NCBI GenBank assembly: GCA_036345935.2
Contig: JADWOT020001893.1
Coordinates: forward strand, 248,001 to 312,000
Source of the DNA: Taenia hydatigena
Lineage: Eukaryota > Platyhelminthes > Cestoda > Cyclophyllidea > Taeniidae
DNA length: 64,000 nucleotides
Direction: 5' to 3'
Shown one piece after another: positions 38,801-53,800 of this stretch (its first letter is position 1; every line of letters starts with the position of its first letter). The translations under genes were made by a program, and so were the position numbers. The notes below the pieces were generated by a model. That model was not told where the DNA came from and ran no database searches. It saw only the letters and a program-made list of their open reading frames with translations.

Positions 38801-41800
38801 CGTTTTAAGCTATCGCTTAAATCCGCCACTCTCACATCAGGTGAGTAATAATTCGTGTGGTTGGCGACTTGTAAAAACTTGTAAAGCGTTTGCGATTGAT
38901 CACTTATGGGGATGCATTATAAAAAAATGGCAGTCTGTTGGCATAATCCAAATCCTTATATCAAAAATTTTCGTTGATTATAACGGATATGCTTCCAACT
39001 TTGTCGTATCACGCGCAAATATGCAAATCTCACTTCCTAACTGTCATCAAATATGTAGGAGAGTTGGGATGTGGTGCAGCAAAACATGCCGATGTAAGCG
39101 CTTTCACCTGCAGTTGGTGACGAAACAGACTCGGAAGCCACCCTCTATCCTCGATAGCAATGCGTAACTTCGTGCCGTAACTGATGAAGAAGTGTCACAT
39201 ATACGAAACATTCTGCCATATGAGTAGTGAAATAGGCCATCAGTATCTACTTTGAGTAGGAAGAGAAGTCGTAATTGAGGCTGAACAGATGGATCTCATA
39301 TGCCGCATTCCATATGCCACACGCATTAACAGATGAACAGATAAGTCCTAGTGACTATCACTTTGTTCCTCTGCGCTTATTTTAGGCGCTTTATGGAAAC
39401 GCTTCATGCACTTCAGATTGTTTGCTGACCATCTTATCATCTTACTTCATGGGCAGGAGAATGTGCATGCTTTGCGCGCGTGCAATGTGGAGTGTGTTTG
39501 ACGGTTTGCTGGTGCAATTGTTCATTGCGGCTTTTCTGGCATGAATTTCACGCAATAAAGAAGGTGGAAAAAAGAGCTTTCCACTGGAAAAGGGCCAGGC
39601 TTAGCGGATTAGTGACAAGACGGTGGTATTATCAAAAGAGGATGCAGGACCTAATGCCGCATTCTGAGATAAGTGAGAGGGCGATCGAGACGGAGGAGGA
39701 TGCTGCCACGTTCTAATCCGAATCATCATCTTTCATACACTGATGTTCCTGCGGGTGTTAATTATCGCCTTTCCTTGAATTTAGCATCAGGAAATCACAT
39801 GATCACATAAAAATAAAATAATGTAAAAGATAATGGACACTCGGCGGTGCCAAAATACTTTTTGCACCTTGGCTTCTAGCCCGGAACGTTTAGTATATGG
39901 AATTCGCAGACAGTTTGATTCCTGTTAGGATGAAGGACATAATCTCTGCTACCTCAATGCATTAGATTCGTGAGAAATTTTCCATTCGTTACTACCATTT
40001 CTTCTAAGAGGGTACCAATTTGTTGTTTTTTGGCGCTCAAATGGTTGAATCCTTAATATTTAACGAATTCTGGTAGTGAGGACTTGGCGGTTATATGTCG
40101 CATTTTCAGCTGAACCAGTGTCCTCCACATTGCCCAAATCCCCTAGTAGAATGGATGGACTATAAAGTAATTCATCGAGGCTTAACTTTATGACCAAATC
40201 CCCTAGAGAAATGAATCAACACTTATAAAACCTTTAACCATATTTGATGACCCTCTGCGGTCGCTTAGTTTATTTTGACTACATGCACGATAAAGTGAAG
40301 CTGGTTGCCGCATCTCTCTTCTATGCCTTTTTAGTACCGCAGCGACCACACAAGTGCTTTTTTCAGTTTCGTACAAACATTAAAATTGACTTGTCCAAAC
40401 TTGCCTAAAATTCGAGAGACGCTTACTTTCTCGTTGTTAAGAATGTAATGGCATACTTAATCGGTGAATCTACTTTCTTTAGTGAGCAAATAAAAACAGA
40501 ACTTATACTAAATAATTGTTTGCGTAAACACATGTAAATGCAAGTAACATACTTTCAACAGCTTAAACTAACCAATGAGACGCAACCAATCTCTAGTAAC
40601 TAATGCTATTTCAGCTGGCGAATTTCTGTCAAAATGCCTCAAATTCTAGGAATTCGGCAGCGAAACGGCTCACAAAGTTGTCACCATGGCTGAATGAGTA
40701 AACATTTCTAATTTATCTTACAAGGAGGTCAGCCAAAACAAAACATTTTTCTCCTCCACTTCCATTATGGGTTTTCGGGGAGATTTCGCTGGCTTATACG
40801 ACTCACCCCATCCTGTTTTCGACATTCTTATTCCTCCCTTGCGTTAGCTGGAAATGTTGACTTTTCTTGTTCCAGTTATAAGAGGTTTCTTTAAATTTCC
40901 ACTTAGAAGTCTTCTATGGCCTTATCTACCGTTTCAGAATTGATCTTAATGTTGCTTTAAATCATACTCTGAATTTCTTAACTGTCGAAAACTCCTTGTC
41001 AGGTATGATAGTGCGCATTGTCGATTTATTATTCGGATGACTTTAGAACATAGGTATTTCCAAGTGCAACCGGAGCGCAGTGTTTGGCGAATAGAGTCGT
41101 GATCCTGGTCTTGCAAGTGATAACGAGCTCCACCCGTGAAAAGTTTCTGGGATGCTCCAGCAAGGGAACCGATGGAAGGTTCTTTACGAAAACTATAAGC
41201 ATCCTCTGAGGCTTTTTTCCGTCTTTAAATTTATTTTGACCTCCTTTTTATGGAAATTTTCTGTAAAGGTTCTCGGCATTCTAGAAATTCTTGGCTTCTT
41301 TTCGTCTTCATATCGTCAATCCTTCAATTCATCCATTTATCTACCTGTCTGAGAATTAATCCACTTACCTATTAATCTTTGATCCATCCCAAATCCAACA
41401 AATCAGCAACATTTCCTTGTCTCTATCAGTCTCTTTGTTTAAACTCCATTCTTTATTCGTCGACCTTTTTATTTACACATTCACACGTCATATTATTTGT
41501 GTGTTTGTCCCTTACTTTACCTATTCATCCACCTACCCTTCGGTTCACCTGGCCTACTAATTGTTTACACATCTAAACGTATATCCATCTTTCAATCCTG
41601 TAGTACACCTGCCTGTCAACCATCCCTCCATCTCCTCCAAACGCCTATTTGATTTATTTTATTTATTTATCGAACTAATTTAGTATTCTGCCCATTCAGT
41701 TACTCTAGGTCTACCTACCCAATCATTCATCCATTCGCTTACTTAACGATCGCACTAGTTATTTCACTCCTTGTTATCGGCTAAAATATCCATTTGCTCA

Positions 41801-44800
41801 CCCCTTCCTCCTGTCCATCTACCCAACCACTCGTCGATTCATCCATTTGACCGTTTCTACACTCACTCATCTACCCAGTTTCTCATTTATTTATCATTCT
41901 TCCTACCTATATATCCATTCATCTTCACACTTTTCACACCTAACTTTTACTTCCACATTTGTCCATCCATCTGTCAATTACTTTGCCCTACAACTTTTCT
42001 GCGTTGCCTAAAATTCATTAAGGCGCGACTCGTGTTTTGCCTATTAAACTATTCCTCGAGGCATTCTTCAACAATGCGTCGAAGTGTTTGTTAATCATCA
42101 CTAATATATTTGTCTGGTCGCTGCCTACCCATCTATTTATCTACCTTAATATTTTGGTGGTATGGTCATTTGAGGTGATACGACGTCTGCATTCCTTCCC
42201 CACAGGAACACAGTAACTCGCTTCGTGGCATCCTCCTCTACTCCGTTTCCATCGCAGCCATTATCGGCACCATTAAAATGGGCCTCCCCGGGGCTGGAGC
42301 TCTGTGCTGTCTTGTCTGCAGTCTCACTTGCTCAGCTGGTTGGCAGCACGGAATGCCTTGGCGTTTTAAACATAAAGCTCGGCGCTCCACCCTCACCACA
42401 CAGCCCTTCATCGATGAATCTGAAGACGAAGGAAACTCGGACGTGGAAGCTAATCGGCACAATGACCTGGGACCTCGTCGTGGCTCTGATTCCTTAGTGG
42501 AGGGGTCTGAATCAGCCCCAACAGAGCATCACGAGTACTACCGACAGCATTTGCGATCATTGAGGCGCCTGTTAAAGAGGACAGGAGGGGCTGGAAATAA
42601 AAATGCACTAGCTACGGTTTCAAAAAGGAGAAGATTCTCATTGCCTGAACCAAAACCGCAGTATGAGGAGGATGATTTTGAGATGATTGGTGAGTTTTGG
42701 GTCTCCGTCACATATCAAAGCATCAATGCATATGTTCATTTTTTGCGTACCCATCTACAATTTAGATACCTACTTTGCCGAGTACACATCCATATATCTA
42801 TTCGTCCTCGTTTTGCTTCATTCATTTACTTCTCTGCCAGGCTATTTGTTCGTGCTGGAATACTGATTGGATAATTTGTTTGTCCTTTGTCTGTTCTGTC
42901 CCCCAGCTCATCCAACCGCTCGTTTCCCTTTCCTAGGACTTGTTCATCCGTCCATTCATTTTCCATTCTCATTCCATCAATCCATCTGCCAAACTACTTA
43001 TCATTCATCCACTTATCCATCAACAAACTAACCGATCCCTCTGGGTACTCTTTCTTCCCTTAATCTGTCCATTTGGTTATCCACCTTCTACCTCTTGATG
43101 CATCAGATTATCGCCCTGTCCAAATGGCTACCAATCTATCATGCATTATGCGTCACCTGTCCATTCGTCAGTCTTCTCATCCTTTGCGTGCATTAATTCG
43201 CTCATTTATGTGGGCATCCACTCGTTCATTATTTTACCTTTCTACTCCTGTCTATTTATCCATCCATCTACTTGCCGTCTTTCTTAACCATGCACCTGCC
43301 TCTATATCTACCCTTCCATGTACTTATCCATTTGCTCACTTCTCTATTCGTTAGGTTAGTTGCTTAGTAGCCCGCCTACCATCAATTTATGCATTGAACA
43401 GTTGGTTGTCGAATCCTGATTTCCCATGCGCGGAAGCTAATGTATGCTTCCACCATTTCATCTTATTTATCCTCTCTTATTGCCAATTTTGTGATGACAT
43501 AGCTTCTTCGCTTATCTAAACACAGGGCTCAATTTCGGTATGGCGTCTTTCATGCGAAAATGCGGGTCTATTCATACTAAGTTCTCATTGCAAATTGACC
43601 TAAAGCATTTCGAACCACCCAGAATGCTAACACGTAATTGTTCAATAAGGTTACATGCGTCAACCTGGTTTTTTGAGAAAACTCTAATGTGGAGGTCTAA
43701 TATGGCTTTGGCGAAACAGAACATCAGATCGGAAGAGAAGTATTAAGACTAAAGTAAAATGGTTAAAAAGAAGGCAGTACTGATGGTTGATGGTTCATCA
43801 AATGCGTAATCAGGTTGATAGTCATTAACCAACCATCCTTGAAGGCGTGAAAACAAATCCACACAGATGACGCTCCCATCACATGAGCCACGTAAACGGT
43901 TACCTGATAACAGGTTACCGGTCATTAAAACAATAGCATATTACAGAAAAGTTGTTTAAGGAGTATGTGTGGGCATTTCTTTTTTTCTTCCCCTTCCCCT
44001 TTACCACCCCCAATAAGAAAAGGTTGGGTGTTTTGTGGCATCTTTATTTTAATAACAGAGCTATTGTTTCGTAGGATATCAGCAGCAATTAGGAGGAGAG
44101 TCTCTCTGTGTCTAGAGAACCGTCTTTCTCGTCCATGACCATGTTCAAATTGCCCTCCTGTCTCCTACCTACAAGGTCATTTTTAAGCAACATAAGCATT
44201 ACATATGAGGCACCACAAGTTTTCCTAATGTCAAAGTGTTTTTTAGTGTCATCCCAACTATCAAACATTCTCAGCGATTGCACCCATGCTAAATTATCTA
44301 TGTGCATCGCACAGTTATATCAAATACTGATCTTTAATTGCCTCCTACTATCTGCGCATTATTTTAGAAGTTCTTGACTCAGTTGCTTCCATCCCAAGCA
44401 TTGGTGGCTAGTCTGAGAATGAACTTTTGTCTTCACCACAGCTTTTTTCACAGTGCTCAGCACGGCCGAATATTTTAAATTTCATTGCCTACTCGCGAGA
44501 TTATGTAGGTCTTCAAGATGAAATTTTGGGCCATTACTACGTTAAACCATTATCTATCAGCATTATATATGTGTGAAGTCCGATGCTCTTTCTGGAGCTC
44601 GCATACGACAGATGTGTGAAATGTGTTCCTTGTCGGCTCCATGAAATCAAATTGCATCAAATCACTTGTCACGAACAAATCAGAGTTGCAAGGTATTGCG
44701 GTTAAGTCTTTTTTGAGCAGCAGTTGAATTGGCCACTTCGGCCGTGCACCTTGTGAATGCCATTTTAGGCTGGTGAACGATTTTGGTTGCGGGAGACAAT

Positions 44801-47800
44801 TTCCTCTGAGCCTTTGTTAACTAACTTGTTCGCCCTTTTGTAACCTTGATTTGGTACAAAAAGGAATTATAATATTTTACCAAAAATAATACTTTCGGTC
44901 CTATCAAAAAGCCTATTGCAGTTCTCTCCCCACTTACTCTTGTCACACAATTGTCGGCACGTAGCTCTGAAAGAACACTTTATTCGAGACAGAGTTATGT
45001 TGATTTAAATGGCTTCATTTTTAAATGAGGCGGTTCTTGTTAACTTATCGAGTCTTCTTATTTTTGAAGAAGTGCCCTTATAACTCAAAGGGAAATCTTC
45101 GGTAAAATCTTCTTTTTTAACGAAAAGTTGTGTCTACTGGATGGAGTCTGGATTTGTTTTGAAATATCTTAAGAAAATACCTGGACCAGTTTTTGTGATT
45201 CACTCGGATGATTAGCGTGTTTTGATTACAGTCCTCACCAACCAGGGCTCTTATGGCTTTTCGGATGAGCAGAGCTGCTTTCCGATGCAGGTACTCAAAA
45301 TTGATTACCAAACCTACGACGTTAAGCGTTAAAACAGCGAGGTTGTCACTCTTATCTTTGGAGTCTTAGTCATTACAAACTCGCTGTAGAATAGCGTGAT
45401 AATTTTGTGAATCAAGAATTCCACTAAATATCTCTCATTATTTCGGAACTTTCCGAGGAGCATCTTGATAAATATTAGTTGATCCCAATGTTTTATCCCC
45501 AAGAATTTCCCTTAATTTTTTGTGATCGTGCCTCAGAGATTATCTTAATTTCTGTCATTCATGACCATAGCTGATTAATCGTTCACGGAACTCTAAATTT
45601 GTCTCGCTGCTTAATTTTCAGTGGTTTAGTCCGCTTATAGACAAGGGTAATCAAAAAAGTGTTTTTCTACAGCGCTTACGCCTTTTGTTCCTCCCTGCCA
45701 TTCTCACACTTTTCATTTACCTCAAAGGTAAGGGCTGCGATTGTGCTGGAACACCCATAGGACCGGTAAATCGGACAGACACGGCTCCTTGACATGCCCA
45801 GGCACCAATAAATAATGTCGCTTCTTCCTCTAAATTTGCCGTCGTCAATGGAAGCATAGGTGTGGAAACTGTATAAGCGCCGCCCGTATGACTAAGCCAT
45901 TTCGATGAGGGTATTCATTGGGATTATAAAATAATGTAGCACTTACACCAAAACAAAACAAAGTTCCACCCACAACAAATCTTCTACCCCTAAAGTGTTC
46001 ACTAAAAGGGTCCATTCGAGAGGAAAGTTGATTACCACGACCACCCAAATGCAACATTTTTCGGACATGATAGGAACACTTGTACTACCCAACGCGTCAA
46101 GTCAAATACTGCTGCTCAGTATCCAAAGAACGCCTTCAACTGATATTTATTTTGTCGAATTACCATCAGTCTAACAACAGCACACTGCCCGATGCAACTA
46201 CAATTTTAACAAATTGATAAGGACTTATGCCACGCATTTGTGACGATGAGCTCTGATTAGAAAATCGAGGTGTCACACATTACGGTGGTACCGGTCTGGT
46301 GGAAATTTGGTTTTTTCTGCAAACATGGCGAATCTGGTAGAGCTAGAGGCATCGCCACGTACATTTCATCCCCAAAAAGCAAATGTTCTGTGGGTTGTGG
46401 TGATACATTTCTCTTGGAGGGAGGTCCCAGTAGCAAAAGCGTTAAAACATATACATGTGTTTGAGGTTCACTTTGGGAAATTACTGTACCGGTTCTAATA
46501 TATTACACCTTCCGGGTTTAACGTAAGGGTAAATTTATAAAATTAAAAGTTTAATGCATATACGTATGGAGGATAAAGAGGACAGTGCAAAAGTTGTTTA
46601 TTAATTCCACTTTTTTATTATGCATGATTTCTCAACCCACTAGTCTTGTTTTAGAATGCTCGATTCGCTAATTGTGAAGTCAGTTCTCAGCCGGTTTTTT
46701 TTATCATTGAATATTAGCCTTCTTCTTGACTTGGTTTTGGATGGTAACAAGTAAACCTCACTTTAATTTGCTCCTATAAAGGGTAAAGGTATTTTTGGCA
46801 GAAGTTAAGGTACTTTGACCTTATGTTTGACTTCAGTAGACAAAACACTTCTTAGAAGTGAAATTAGAGAGAAGGGATTGCAGGTGATCATTCCATAAAA
46901 GCTACGTCTAATGTTTTGAAAACCGCGCTAATTTGTTGGAATACCAAATGACAAGAGCCTAAGAGAGACTCTTCTATTGAACCTCAATTAGAACGAATAA
47001 CATTCCGCCACATCGCGCCTCACCATATTCGCACGTATACTGCACTCATCCTGTGTCAGATAGGCATGCTTGCGCTACCGGTGAGACACTAAAGGAATCA
47101 CGTGCCGGTCTTGTTTACGACACACCGGGGGAAGAGGTACTTTGCGGACCACAATGGGTACTTTCGTTTATTCCAAGTAATTTCATCAGCATTGCTTGGA
47201 TGACTCCTGACGTAAGACTCCATCCCACGATCTCCCTTCTGCTTCATTCAATCATCGCAAAGCAGCCACATGTAGAAAAGCATTTGCCCACGAGGCAGGA
47301 ATGTAAATTAAGCTAGTCTAGACTATGATATAGGATTGTCATGAAAAATCGAAATATAACGATGGCGATTGATTTGAAATTTTGAGCTGAGAACTAGACG
47401 GTAAATAGCAATGACATCTCAGTTATCAATCCTCTCATAGGGGTAACCGACAATAACTTACAATTTTTATCTTGCAGACATGAAAAGACGACGTACTAAA
47501 CTGACTCGATCTCTCTCCACATCTCGCTCATCCACCACCGCAAAGGCAGACCGAAAACGCACTGCTAGCGAAATTATTCGTTCCGACATGGTAGAGCGAG
47601 TATCAGTTGGAATGGGAAAGAGGATGGGTGGCGAGGAGGACCAACCCTCAATTGTTGCAATGAACACCTCCTCCGCTGCTGCTCGTACTACAGATGGAAC
47701 CGCAGCTAGAGGTACAGCTGTCGACAGTGTCAGAACTGCAAATGCCGCCTTCAGGAGGACATCGGAGGATTTAGAAACAGAAGCGTTGGCTACGCTCCTG

Positions 47801-50800
47801 GTGTTGGATAAAGCCAAAGGACTCGAATGTCTCAAGGTCATGCGGGGCTACATGGCCACGTGTTGGTGGTTTGTGCAACCCCTCCTCTTCTGCCTCATTG
47901 GTGCCGACATTCCGGTGGAGAAGCTGCGAGCTGATACCATTGGTGAGCTCCTCACCTTCTACCACCTCAACTCAATTCCCCACTTGCACCATACTCACGC
48001 AACACATGCAGCTCGCACACGACTTCAACTAACTCTCGATCACGTGTCCCCTCTTTCACAGCAAAACATGAGAGAATAGTTTCGAAACGGGGTCAGCTAT
48101 TATCCATCCCACTCTTTATAACTGACTCTAATTATGCACCAACTTTGTGATGCTGCTCAACACAAAGGAGTTTGTGAAATTGCACACTTTGGAAAAGGCG
48201 TTATGTGAAGACTACCCGTCAATTGTACTTTTGCTTGCGTGTCTACAAATTATTAGTCTGAAGGTTTGTAAGGCAGACTGTTCACACATTCGTGAATTTC
48301 CATTCCCTTCTCTTGTCATCTCTTCATTTCGCACCATCTTTGCTCATCTTCCTCCTTCTGTTATATCTCACCCTTCCCCTTATCTCACTCTCCTTCTACT
48401 GCGCTTACCTGCCTTTCTGCTCCACAATGAGTGTGCACTGTGCTATGAAGCCTGACATCTTCTCTTCCCATCGCCCTATTCCTCAGGTCGTGGTATCGCC
48501 TCCATCGTCATCTCGCTGGCGTTTCGCGTGGGCGCCTCTATTCTCGCTGTAACGCCATCACCGTTGAAGTGGAAGGAGAGGATATTTGTTGCCGTGGCGT
48601 GGATTCCCAAGGCTACCGTTCAGGCAGCCATCGGTCCCCTTGCACTCGATTCTGCTCGTGCAACTGGTGATGCCACTCTCATCAACTGGGGTGAGCAGGT
48701 GAGTTCAGTCCTCTGCCTTCCTTGCAAATGCGAAGAAGTGTGCACCAATCGTGCCAGAGGAGTTAGATGGCTGAAATGAAGGAAGACTTTTGAAGTAGGA
48801 GGGGGAGGAGACAAGTTGCAAAGAGTGAGGCCTGCGTTTGTTTATTGGCATAGTTCCCTCATACGTTTGCTTGATTGTCATCGTAGTCATGGGGAATGTA
48901 CCATGTGAGGAGGCCTAGCCTCAATTTCGTCGTCGTTGCTGAATGTGTGCTATTCCACTGTTATGGTGTCCATAAAAACGTAGGCGTGGAATTACATACT
49001 CAGATCCTTTTGCATCTAGTGAAAATGCTGGCATTCCATTGCGAAATCCTTCCTTATTTTTTTTCTGCTAGTAGAATTCAAAGAACTGGCCTTGTATCTG
49101 CATATTTTACGGCACCTTTGGTAGATGAAAATATACGTGGTTTATTTTGATCATCGAGACTGCTAAAAGACTAATCTTTCACACGATTTTACGAGCGCTG
49201 ATTGTGTCGGTTGTGTCCAAGAAAAGGCGTACCGCGCGATAAATCTGCTGTTTTGAATGCTGAGGTCAGGGTCATCAATGAAAACCATAAACTGCTCTTT
49301 TAAATGTCCACTTAATTCAAGTGTCCTATTACTCATGACCACGCTTCCTATCAGCGTGCCCTTTCTGAAATCCTATTTATGAGTAGAGGCCTACATTCAC
49401 AAGAAACTTATCTGCTCCACACACGTCTCTACTATTATGATTAACTGTTTGTTGGCTGGGGCCAATCGACCGTAGCTGCTAGCTCAAAGTCGGATCAGAT
49501 TGCGTCATGCCATTTTCATTTTCCCCAACTTCTTTCTTCTACTCCTTTATGGCCTTTCTCCTTGTGGCAATCATTCAGAAACCCCCAACCCTACCTCTTA
49601 ACTCTTCCAATTTTGCTGCTCTCCCTTTATAACTGAGGGTCAACTCTCGTACAATACTGTAGAAGGGAATAAGATGCACTGTTTTCAACAAAATTTTACC
49701 AATGATTCATCAAGGAACAAGCAAGTTGGTCACTCAGTCACTTAGTTTGTGGTAATTTGATCGCGCTACCCTTGTAATGGCAGCGTACTGGTCATGCCAC
49801 AATGCAGCACATCGCAGTGAATGGTAGCCTAATGTTCTGCTCCAATTCATTCATTCATTCATCTACCTATCCAACACCGATCCCTTCACCTATCAAAAGT
49901 CTAGGCATTCATCCGTTGGTACATTCCTCCTGATCAGTTTTAGATTTCGTCATCCTTCTCCTCCTGACATACCTTATTTTCATCTGTATTAAGCTAGTTG
50001 TCTTCAGGCTCACCACAGAACCTCAAAGGCCGCAAAAGGCGTGGCCGAAGGAACAGAAGTTAGTGAAATTGAATCGGACTAAAGTGGTAGCTGATTAAAC
50101 TGAAATGACGACGACAACAGCAAGAAACTACAGGTGTGCCACAGTTAGAGGTGATTGAACAAACGAGCGTATAATAGTGCTAGGCAAGACGGATTACAGG
50201 TTGATCAGGATGATCATTGTCTCATTGTTCCTGCGGAGGCAATGGTTTCCGGTTGTTCGGCTAGTCTTACCCTGCTTTTTTCACTCACATCGTAATAGCT
50301 GCAGCTTATCGCACGAAAGGCGCAGGAATAAGGCGTTTCGCCTCAAATTTTACTTCTGAAATTTAAATACAAGCGGTACTAAGAGAGTGAAATTAATTTT
50401 ACGATGGGCGTAGAACTACTCAAGCGTTCAGCATGCAACCATATGTCAAATTTTTAATTTTGCGATTATTTGAGAGGGAAATAAATTACAAGTTTAATTT
50501 GACTTCGTCAAAATAACGTTGGACGATTTATCTTCCCAGAAAACGCGGGGATCGAGCATCAAACTTTAAGTTGGTTTCCTTTTTAGATTTAGAGTTCAAA
50601 TGTCCACTCTATTTTTTGGTTGCTTATCCATTTATAAAACAAGCTTTTCGAATATTTCTAGTGAAAAGTTAGCTTATCACTAAACTTGCTACTTCGATAA
50701 CAATAACTTGCGACTTCAGCGCCTTTTAGTGGCTATGTCCCTAATAGGTTGTAACCTTGTCCGTATGCTAAAGTGAGCGTACGAATCGGTTTAATGCTTT

Positions 50801-53800
50801 TTTGCGCTCACAAAGCCTAGCAGAAGTTAAACACTCTGTGGGTCGGTAAACTCACGTGACCGTCCAACCTTAAGAGGTCATGTCGCCCGTTCAAATGGAA
50901 CTACACGCTCCCATCCGACCACCTTCTTATGGCATGATGTAGCCAAAAGGGACAGCCGGTATACACAGCTTCGACGCGACGCCATGGTGGAACTCGTTGT
51001 TGTTTATATGCAATATAGAGTAGAGATGCATGCCACTTAAACAAAATGAAACATCCTACCATAATCCTTATAAATTTATTCCACTTTTGGGCCCGCATAT
51101 CATAAAATAACGGCTAAATATGATGGGTGGGAGTGCGGTTTATGTACTTTGCCAAAGGAGTTTGAATCGTACCCAAAGTTGCACAATCTTTTCCTCAAAA
51201 TGTCTGTAAACTTTTATTGAGGGTGTGACGTGTGGTAGGAAAATTTACAAACAATGCTAATCCTCGGCGAGGGACGATTTAGGCTCAGAAACACCTTCAC
51301 TTCATGGCAACGATAAACGACTTGTTGCTATCAATGAGGGATGCAATTTGAGAGTTAAATGCCAGGAATCCACAACATCTAGCCATGTCCGACACGACAC
51401 GGTGTCGTTTCCAACCCTTTATACCAGGTAGATGAGCTCCGAGTAAATGGCATAAACCACGCGTCACAAGCTGAATCCTATGTGCCGCATGCACAAGCAA
51501 TAGGTTCCAATGACCATCAATTTGCTTCAGCAACAGAGATTTCGCTTCATTCGGCAATGTTTAATATGCGGCATACTATAAGAAATCGGATAGGCGAAAT
51601 TCATGTGATTCGCGGTCTAAGTCACTAAAACGACGTGTCTTAACCGCTTACAAAACTTGCGAATGGGTCCGATTATTTATGAGTATGAATTATAAAAAGA
51701 AACCTGCTAGTCTTTTGATATGGTACCAGTTATTATGTTCGACTGTGTTCCTTTTTGAGCCTCCATGTCATCAATTTTTGGCTGAACCTTTCAGGCATTA
51801 CGAAAGACCAAGCAAACTCCTCCCCCATAGTTTTGTTGGCAGACTCATAGCATAAACAATTTCGCGCCTCTAATGAATTTCTCACTCACAGTTGATGATA
51901 AAGAGGCGTAGAAGCGTCCTCCATCCTTGGTGAAAATGTCACAAAGACAGAAGATTCTGCCATGTTTACCAGGATGTGAGTGGTGAATTATGTCGTTAAC
52001 ACCTACTTGAAGAAGGTAGAAAAGCCGTGATGGCGGCAAACCAGGTGGATCCCAAACACTGCACGCCACATGTCACACCTCACACGCCACATCCCATATT
52101 CCACACAGCACATGCACTAACAGATGACAAACAGATAAGTCTTGGCGATCATCACTTTATTGTTCTGCGCTTCTTTTATGAAGCGTTTTAAAAACCGCTT
52201 CATGCACTTCACATTATTTGCTGGCCATCATACCGTCCTGATTCGTGGCTAGAGGAATGTGCACGCCTCGTAGTGGATGTGGTGTTTGTGAGTTGGTATT
52301 AGGCCTTCTATTCGTTCACGTTGAGAAATAACGTGGAGTAAAATGGAATAAGAAGCTACGAAATTAAAATAAAAGCAGGGTATAAAATGTCTGGAGGTGG
52401 TGCCTTTTCCCAGATTCTGGTGTCAAAACAACTGATTGGGAGGGAATGTGATGGTTCTTGCTTGTGCTTATAATTGCTTTCCATTTCATTCTTCTCTTTC
52501 ATCAATATTCCGGCTTAACTTGCAATGCCATTCAATCTTAAAATCTCATATTCGTAAAGAATTGAGTTCTTTGTTAAACATTAGCCCAAACAACTCTTCT
52601 ATTGCTACCGTTATCCTGAATGGAGGTTTCTGTGATGCGGCTCTGTGTGATGAGTTGAAGGAGGGAGAAGGGGATGGGGACGCCCATGTATCAAACCAAG
52701 GTTTAAAGACATTGATAATCCTTAAATCCCCAGACCTATTTCTTGAAAGCCATATTTATCTCCAAGAATAAGAAATAATCTCCTTTGATTTAAAATATTC
52801 TAATATGCACTTTCGGTCTTTACCGGCGATTTGGGTCTTTCTGCTCTACACTTACTCCAGCGCAGAAGGAACTTTTCCCGCATGTCTACCGGTAACTTTG
52901 GGGCGCGACTAGGTAAGAAGTAGGCTTGAGAAAGAAGTTTAACAGCGTTGAAACAGATTATTTTTCTTCCTCTTTAACATGACCAGCACGAACACTATCG
53001 GGTTCAAAAGCCACGCGTATTTTGTCTTATTTTGTATGCAATTTCTTTTTTTGACGGAAAATTGTGGTTATTCTAAATGCTTTAGAAATCACAGAATGGT
53101 AACCTTCTCTAAATTCTGTTGTATTTGATTTGTGAAAGGACATGGAGTGGTTAGGGGATTGGTGCCAGGATAAATGAATTGAAAGGTGGACGAATTGCCG
53201 ATTAACCAGCTCCCAGGCGGATAAACAAAGCTAAGGCATTTTGACTTTCGCTTGTTTTGGCAAATTTTGGCAAGATACTTGGTTCGAATCCTGATCTTAC
53301 GGAGTTTGAAGCGTTATTAGCTTTTGACAAAATGAAAAGGTCGTGGTTTCGTAAATTGCCTCGATTAGAGGACTCATGACCTAGTTAAACAAAATCTCGT
53401 CATTCAGGAAGGTCCGCAATTTTAGAATTTCTTTGTCTGTATTTTCGAAAATTCACGAAGCCTGATGCTAGTAGTTTTATTGCGCGTTTTTCACTTCAAA
53501 CCATTTGCCTTTTGACTTCTGGTGTTGAATTAACGTTTCCTTACCAGTGGCCATTGTCACTTCCATCATGGTGACGCGCTGGGTGAAGGGTCCTGTGTTT
53601 GTGCCTAACTCCATGTCAGCAGTGCTTTGAACGCCCACCAGGTTCCGAGCATTCTGGGAAGACCTAACAACTTTTACGGATGAGTTCCGGAACGATAACA
53701 AAATATTCAGTGGCCATTGTTAAATGCTTCGACTTGAAGAGAGTTTTAAGCCCACACTAAGAACAAATACCGGTAGGAATTAGTGTTTCCTTCCAGATAT

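Larger units (their letters stand above)
37330..42205 (+). other. Intron 3 of the antiporter gene (4.9 kb)
   Basis: Contains one copy of a diverged dispersed repeat (about 38850-39480), a short local duplication of CCAAATCCCCTAG at about 40134 and 40194, and a degenerate CCAT/CTAT tetranucleotide-like tract from about 41330 to 42150. No coding region recognised. Confidence 0.8.

Noticed and set aside
47467..47841. Minus-strand 124-codon frame overlapping antiporter exon 5
   Set aside because: It is antisense to a well-supported exon and is low complexity; the sense strand explains it.
53281..53291. Perfect tRNA B-box-like word GGTTCGAATCC
   Set aside because: The flanking bases do not form a T-stem or acceptor stem, no A-box lies at the right distance, and the duplicate copy carries GGTTTGAATCC.
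53477..53701. Minus-strand 74-codon frame, duplicated at 60738-60962
   Set aside because: Its preservation in both copies is explained by the recent duplication and is not evidence of selection; no domain was recognised.
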